This document shows positions 59,743 through 64,000 of a stretch of 64,000 nt of DNA, piece by piece. The position numbers and the translations under genes are program-made. Below the pieces are notes generated by a model. It did not search any database. It was not told where the DNA came from and worked only from the letters and a program-made list of their open reading frames with translations. Every line of letters starts with the position of its first letter. Position 1 is the first letter of the stretch. The DNA is from Hyaloscypha bicolor E (Eukaryota > Ascomycota > Leotiomycetes > Helotiales > Hyaloscyphaceae). The stretch covers positions 1-64,000 of the forward strand of contig NW_020194626.1 of the NCBI RefSeq assembly GCF_002865645.1, given 5' to 3'.

Positions 59743-61434
59743 TTTGTACGCAAGGCTGCAGCTAGATAGTGACAGGAAGAAGGGGGATGATCTTGTGAGG
59801 CATATTCCAGGTAGATGGGGCTATTCCAGAGTCTCAAGTCCTCGAGCATTAGCAGATCATGGTTCTGAGATGTCGTGGAGAACGAGGATGGAAGTCTGAA
59901 AGTTGATGATAGAGCAGTGAGGAAGAGGTGGAACATGTGGCGGCTATGTTGTGGCAGCGCAGCACCATCCAATTCCAGTGAGCTGCAGCCTAAGACGAGA
60001 CTTCTGTATGGGCCAATTTAGCGACTCTCTATGCAGTGCGGTACCAACCAGGCCTAGTGCAGTGCCTGAAAGAATACCTTGTACGCGGGCTCTCGCCTCC
60101 CTTGCTTCACTGCAATTTTAGCGTCTACAAGAGAGGGCCAACGCACCAAATCTCACGTGAACTTCGAGAGAGCAGAGGCATCGAATCTCTTTAAAATAGT
60201 GCAGAGCTTTCGATCCTGTGCTCGCAAGATCGAGTGCCTGTTACTCGGAGGGATTCTGGTACCTCAAGAGATCTCAGCGAAGAATCGAATACAAGGGGAG
60301 AAACGAACAGCACTCGTTCGTGACTCGACTCCGTGCCACTCCTGCCACCGACGTTCTCTCCTCTCATTCGCCCACCTTGTCCCCATCACATGACTCCCCT
60401 TCGTCTCCTCCTCCTTTGCCTATCTCACTCGCGCCCGACAGCCTCATCCCCTTCATATCTCCTTTCAAGGAGGGGAAGACAATCTGTTGCACATCGTAAA
60501 ATGAACGTGCATATTTCGCCACCCCTTTTTGCCCTCCTTTGCGGGCGAAATGGAGGGGTAGTGGCTATTTTGGGGGCGAGAGGCACGGGAGAGGTGGGAG
60601 AATTGCTGGCGAAACGGTCTGGATCACTGTGGGAGGGCGGCGCGGCTGAGGGTGCGAAGGAGAGCAGTCTGCAAAGTATCGGACATGAGAGTTATCCAAG
60701 TTTGGTGGCGAGGCTGAGAGCAACGGGCTCGAGGTGGAGTCGAAAGTCGTCGATAGCGCTAGCAATGCTTGTGGATGCGATGCGGAGTGTCGGATATGAG
60801 AGTCAGGAGAAGTGGCTGTGGGAATTCGAGGTGTGAATTGAAGGCCCTCGAGAGGGCTAAAATTGCAGTGCTCTCCTCAAAAACAAGGCTGTGGACCGTG
60901 TGGAGAGCAGTGGGATTCGGGGCTGTGAGATGTGAGGGAAATCGAAGGCCTCGACAGAGCTAAAATTGCAATGCACATCGAGAGGTTGGTTGGTCTTTTT
61001 GCAGCTTGACGGCGCCCTCCCCTCCAAAGTGGTCTAAAGGAACACAATTCGCCTCTTCTTAGGGCTGCGAGAGACCAAATCTGACTGGCTTCCCTCAAGA
61101 AGCAGGGCTGCAGGCGCCGGCCCTCCCAATCCATGGCATCCCAAATAAGCACTTATCACGTGTCGGTCTCGTAAACGCACGAATCAAAGCCGCATGAAGG
61201 AAGCGAAAGGCGTTTTGTTGCACGTCTGCAGAAGTGCCAGAGATCATATGAATTGATTCAGCATTGATTCGGTACTGATTCGCAATCGATTGCGGTCGGT
61301 TTGGTGTCGACTGGTATCCGTCTAGGCCACTTCTTAGCAACGAGGTCGGGGGAGATGAGAGAGACTCTGAATAATGGATCTGGCACTTCTTTCTGCTCTG
61401 GACGCTGCTTGGAGAGGTTGTGGGGTCCAAGCAG

Positions 61435-61470
61435 GCAGAGAGGAGGAGGAAGAAGAAGAAGAAGAAGAAG
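61435..61470 (+). repeat. GAA/GAG microsatellite
   Basis: GAGGAGGAGGAAGAAGAAGA and further GAA units, purely purine, in the intergenic region. Confidence 0.85.
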
Positions 61471-61791
61471 CACGTGGTATCAAGTCATGTGATCTGCTCC
61501 CCTCAATTTGCCCCCTAGCAAATCCTCCGTGCGGATCCCCTCGCCAGCGAAACGTCCTCCAAATCCAGCAACCCTTTCCCGCGTCGCCGTCTTCCGCTGC
61601 CTTCCTGCGCATCCTTCACGTAAGCAGACCAAAGATGTATGCAGCCTCCTGCAAGCCCAGGCCGCAGCACCAAGTGACCGCACTTACCCCCCAATCAGCA
61701 GCACCTCCACCCTAATGAAACCATGAGACTTTGAAGCATGCCGTTTCTGGCACGCCGAGTAGTTGCTGAGGGTCTTTGGGACCGGGAAAAA

Positions 61792-61798
61792 TGAGTCA
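61792..61798. promoter_or_regulatory. TGAGTCA, distal Gcn4/CPC1-type site
   Basis: A perfect TGASTCA palindrome about 1.1 kb upstream of uORF1 of cpc-1. Function is inferred only from the match. Confidence 0.4.
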
Positions 61799-62740
61799 CA
61801 TTCAAGGGACCTGGAAATGCAGTGCAGTGCAGTGCACTTTTTGCTTCTTGGGATGGGGAAGTGTGTGGGGTATGGAAATTTGGTGAGGGTTGGAGATTGC
61901 AAAATGCAAGCTTGCACTTGCCATGATTTTGCAGGCAGAGGCAGGGCGCGGGCAACGGCAAAGGTAAAGGCAAAGGCAAGGGCGTGCAGCATGTCAATTG
62001 GTAGGCACGATCGACATGTGGGATTTTGGTATTGGTAGCCTACGAGTTGCTTCGGCGTGCGAAAGGGGGCCGCCGGTGTGCTCGAATTGCGTTCGGCGTG
62101 GATTGGGGGGGCGGCGTGCCACACGTGGATGTACCGCCAGCCAGAGTTCTTTTTGGTCTCATCCCGGCCTGTGGCTCGTATCTGGCGCAGGCAGTGCTGG
62201 AGGACAGATATTGCGGTTGGGCAGCGGGGAGGGAGCAGGAGGGAAGGGAAGTCCTAGAATCAAAGACGTGGCCGTTGCAGCTTGCAGCTTGCACTCAGCA
62301 CGGTGGAACAGAGTCCTGAAATCAAGTCCCCGTTGCAAAGCCAACGTCCAAACTGTAAATGCGTAAATCCGTGTCCAGCCATCTCATCCCACCCTTATCT
62401 CCGCGCACCTCAGATCAATCTCGCTGCAACTGCGCACGCACTGCGGTGCGGCGCGGCTAGCCTCAATGTGGACCGGGCTTCTCGAAGGGCGCACTGAACT
62501 CCGCTGGTCGAACTCCGTGCCAGAACGACGAGCACGATCTGGACAAGCAGGACTCGCAGAGGAATCCGCCAAAATCGAGGGGCATCGGGTCTGCAGCTGC
62601 CAGTACACACTGCAGCGTCTTGCATCGTGGGGGAGGCTGTGACGCTTTTATCCAGATGCCTTCAGAAAGTGAAGCGGAGCGCGAATCCGCAGCCAACGCC
62701 GCCAGCAAATCAGCGCGCCCTCGTCAGTCTCGCTTAAAGG

Positions 62741-62747
62741 TGAGTCA
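62741..62747. promoter_or_regulatory. TGAGTCA, proximal CPC1-recognition element of the cpc-1 promoter
   Basis: A perfect TGASTCA site 158 bp upstream of uORF1 and about 50 bp upstream of an AT-rich GATTAAATAC box (62,791-62,800). Autoregulation of cpc-1/cpcA through such sites is known in Neurospora and Aspergillus. The TGA inside it is also the last in-frame stop before the long open leader. Confidence 0.6.
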
Positions 62748-62898
62748 CTCCCCCTTCTCGACGCTGGGCCGTGCTTACGAACGCGCGCACGATTAAATAC
62801 CATCCTTCGCCCACCCTAAGGCAACTTCTTCTGACTCTTCTTCTCATCCCCCATCACTCTGAATCACACAACAACACACAGAACATCGACCACGCAAG

Positions 62899-62907
62899 AT
62901 GTTCTAA
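62899..62907 (+). promoter_or_regulatory. uORF1 of cpc-1 (Met-Phe-stop)
   Basis: ATG TTC TAA with a good context (A at -3). It is the first ATG after the likely transcription start. Very short first uORFs permit reinitiation in GCN4 and cpc-1, and this one has only two codons. It lies 222 nt before uORF2. Confidence 0.75.
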
Positions 62908-63129
62908 ACACCCCAGTCATCGCGGCTCCCCCACCCCGACAACCTCAGTCACCATTCCGTCCCAACTTCAAAACACCACCCCCAACTCCCCTCAACCCAC
63001 CACCCCCTCAGACTTTCCCTTCCCGGAAACTCTGACTTCAAGCACAGCTTCGCGCTCCCGCTTCAGTCTTCCAACCGCCACAATACCTTCACAAGAGTTT
63101 AATCTCTTCACCACGGATCCTCAACCACC

Positions 63130-63276
63130 ATGGCTTCCCTCCAGTTCATCGAGCCTGCCGGCACAATCTCCTCAACACAAGTCTCATCAGGACTTCTCCC
63201 TTCCCGACCCTCAACCGCAACCTCATCAGGACTTCGTTCTGTTCGAGAGGTCTCCGAGCGTTCGCAGTACCCCTAG
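63130..63276 (+). promoter_or_regulatory. uORF2 of cpc-1 (48 codons, inhibitory type)
   Basis: ATG in a strong ACCACCATGG context opens a 48-codon frame (MASLQFIEPAG...) ending TAG at 63,274-63,276, 286 nt before the main ATG. It lies in a different frame from CPC1 and overlaps the AUG-free extension. By analogy with N. crassa, translation of uORF2 blocks CPC1 synthesis, and starvation lets ribosomes bypass it. Confidence 0.75.
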
Positions 63277-63562
63277 TGTGTCCAACCCCCAAGCCGTAAC
63301 TGGCCAACATCGTCGTCACTCGTCAAACATCCCATCTGCTTCGTCTTTGCAGAATCAGAGAGTCGCTGCGATCATTCAATCTACTGGACATTCTATTTCT
63401 ACTTCGGCTCTCACCAATCGGTTTACTCCTGCGCAGAGTCCCCATCAGTTCTACGCTTCTTCTGCGCCTTCATCCACCACGGCTTTGCAACAACAGCGCC
63501 CGACTCGTCCTCAAGTCCCACTGTTCTCGCAATCCACTGGTAACGTTCCGCAAACTCCAAAC

Positions 63563-64000
63563 ATGGCTATGCAAGGTAAATTTCATGCACTTATCCCCGT
63601 CGACGAGGCCGGTGACTCACACCCCGCAGATATGGACCTCTTTGACGAATTCACTGCGTTCGAGGGTGGAGCCTCGGCGCAAAACGCATCGTTCCACTCA
63701 GCGTACTCTTCCCCCGCTGTGCCAACTATCTACGATCCTCAAATGAACCTTTCGTCATCGAGCTCTACAAACATGGATACTGTCTCTCCACAAGACTTGC
63801 TCCGCGATCCATTCGCATCTGCTCCAAATTCCACTGCGTTCACGAACCTCACATCCCCTTCAACGTACAACGAGTCTCCAGAATGGGGAGTGGATGACAA
63901 CTTTGATGTTTCTCCCTTCGTCGGCAACAACAACGGTGACCTCGATCATGCTCTCTCCGGCGATCCTTGGTATCCTCTCTTCCCTCAAGAGGACCAGGCG
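63563..64000 (+). CDS. cpc-1: CPC1/GCN4-type bZIP activator of amino-acid biosynthesis (5' part)
   Basis: The window shows the first 128 codons: 63,563-63,575 joined to 63,630-64,000, running off the end. The 54-bp intron (GTAAAT...CCGCAG) gives MAMQD-MDLFDEF. CPC1 is the nuclear activator of cross-pathway control and binds TGASTCA sites of amino-acid genes. Visible here are the activation-type region with VSPQDLLRDPF, SAPNSTAFTNLTSPSTYNES and an aromatic WYPLFPQ cluster (118-124), comparable with the Gcn4 activation motifs. The C-terminal bZIP lies outside the window, so the identification rests on this N-terminal pattern and the two-uORF leader. The next ATG in frame (63,632) is an alternative start. 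Expression is expected to be controlled at translation. Confidence 0.8.
   Translation, partial: MAMQGKFHALIPVDEAGDSHPADMDLFDEFTAFEGGASAQNASFHSAYSSPAVPTIYDPQMNLSSSSSTNMDTVSPQDLLRDPFASAPNSTAFTNLTSPSTYNESPEWGVDDNFDVSPFVGNNNGDLDHALSGDPWYPLFPQEDQA
63576..63629 (+). other. Predicted cpc-1 intron, length divisible by three, with TGACTCA inside
   Basis: 54 bp, GTAAAT to GCAG, with no in-frame stop. Retention would insert 18 residues and keep the frame, so splicing cannot be proven from frame alone. TGACTCA occupies 63,613-63,619, a possible intragenic CPC1 site overlapping the branch-point region. Confidence 0.5.

Larger units (their letters stand above)
59743..62740. other. 3-kb intergenic/promoter region, no credible gene
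   Basis: GC-balanced to GC-rich DNA between two divergent genes. Many overlapping frames exist on both strands, but none has a domain, stable codon pattern or preferred start. The motif GCTAAAATTGCA(G/A)TG occurs three times (60,108-60,122 inverted; 60,855-60,869; 60,959-60,973). A GGCAAAGG-type short repeat lies at 61,950-61,980. Confidence 0.5.
62744..63562 (+). other. AUG-free in-frame 5' extension of the CPC1 reading frame
   Basis: Reading backwards from the main ATG, I found no stop until TGA at 62,741, so 819 nt are open and contain no in-frame ATG. The last 500 nt look coding: QEFNLF, HQDFVLFERSPS, then NQRVAAIIQSTG, QSPHQFYASSAPS and RPQVPLFSQSTG. Near-cognate codons in this frame between the two uORFs include ATT 62,954, CTG 63,032, ATA 63,083 and ACG 63,113 (A at -3, G at +4). 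Conserved extensions of this kind, started at non-AUG codons, are reported for cpc-1 of Neurospora crassa and other Pezizomycotina. Here the function is inferred by analogy. Confidence 0.7.

Noticed and set aside
59699..62708. Many overlapping frames of 60-170 codons on both strands in the cpc-1 upstream region
   Set aside because: They overlap one another in all frames, are low in complexity, and show no domain or preferred strand. GC-rich intergenic DNA gives such frames by chance.

Overview
The window is genomic DNA of a filamentous ascomycete (Pezizomycotina). The reasons are short GT-AG introns of 54-100 bp, a GCN4/cpc-1 type gene with its usual upstream reading frames, several heterokaryon-incompatibility (HET) and NACHT-type genes, and long AT-rich tracts that look like products of repeat-induced point mutation (RIP). 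In those tracts CA and TG are scarce, TA is very common, and old reading frames are broken mainly by TAA/TAG where Gln or Trp is expected. I cannot name the species. The CPC1 sequence feels Leotiomycete-like, but that is an impression only.

Layout. 1-5.9 kb is an AT-rich relic holding one long RIP-broken frame of unknown type. 6.0-7.4 kb is a GC-balanced patch with a HET fragment abutting an oxidoreductase fragment. 7,436-14,395 is a complete but dead Copia LTR retrotransposon with a CCAAG target duplication. 14.4-15.4 kb holds one hypothetical gene. 15.4-19.5 kb is relic DNA with tandem repeats. 19.5-24.4 kb is an island with a GPI-anchored wall protein, a truncated HET gene, a small membrane protein and an inverted pair of duplicated gene fragments. 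24.4-55.8 kb is mostly RIP-mutated DNA bounded by two similar inverted ends (CTGAGGCC, each next to TA). Inside it are a Tc1/mariner relic, a half-RIPed gene of a conserved fungal family, a HET-WD40 pseudogene, a Copia-like relic, and a young-looking LTR element that encodes only Gag. 55.8-56.1 kb is a transporter fragment. 56.6-59.7 kb is an intact NACHT-ankyrin receptor gene. 59.7-62.7 kb is an intergenic promoter region. 62.7-64 kb is the leader and first part of cpc-1.

How the parts relate. Two themes stand out. One is a hostile repeat compartment in which self/non-self recognition genes (three HET genes or fragments, one NACHT-ANK gene) sit beside RIPed transposons, and several are truncated or carry single RIP-type stops. 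The other is the cpc-1 leader, where a two-codon uORF1, a 48-codon uORF2, putative autoregulatory TGASTCA sites and an 819-nt AUG-free in-frame extension are all visible. This matches the translational control layout described for Neurospora crassa cpc-1. The best candidate for something little described is the Gag-only LTR element at 53.1-55.0 kb.
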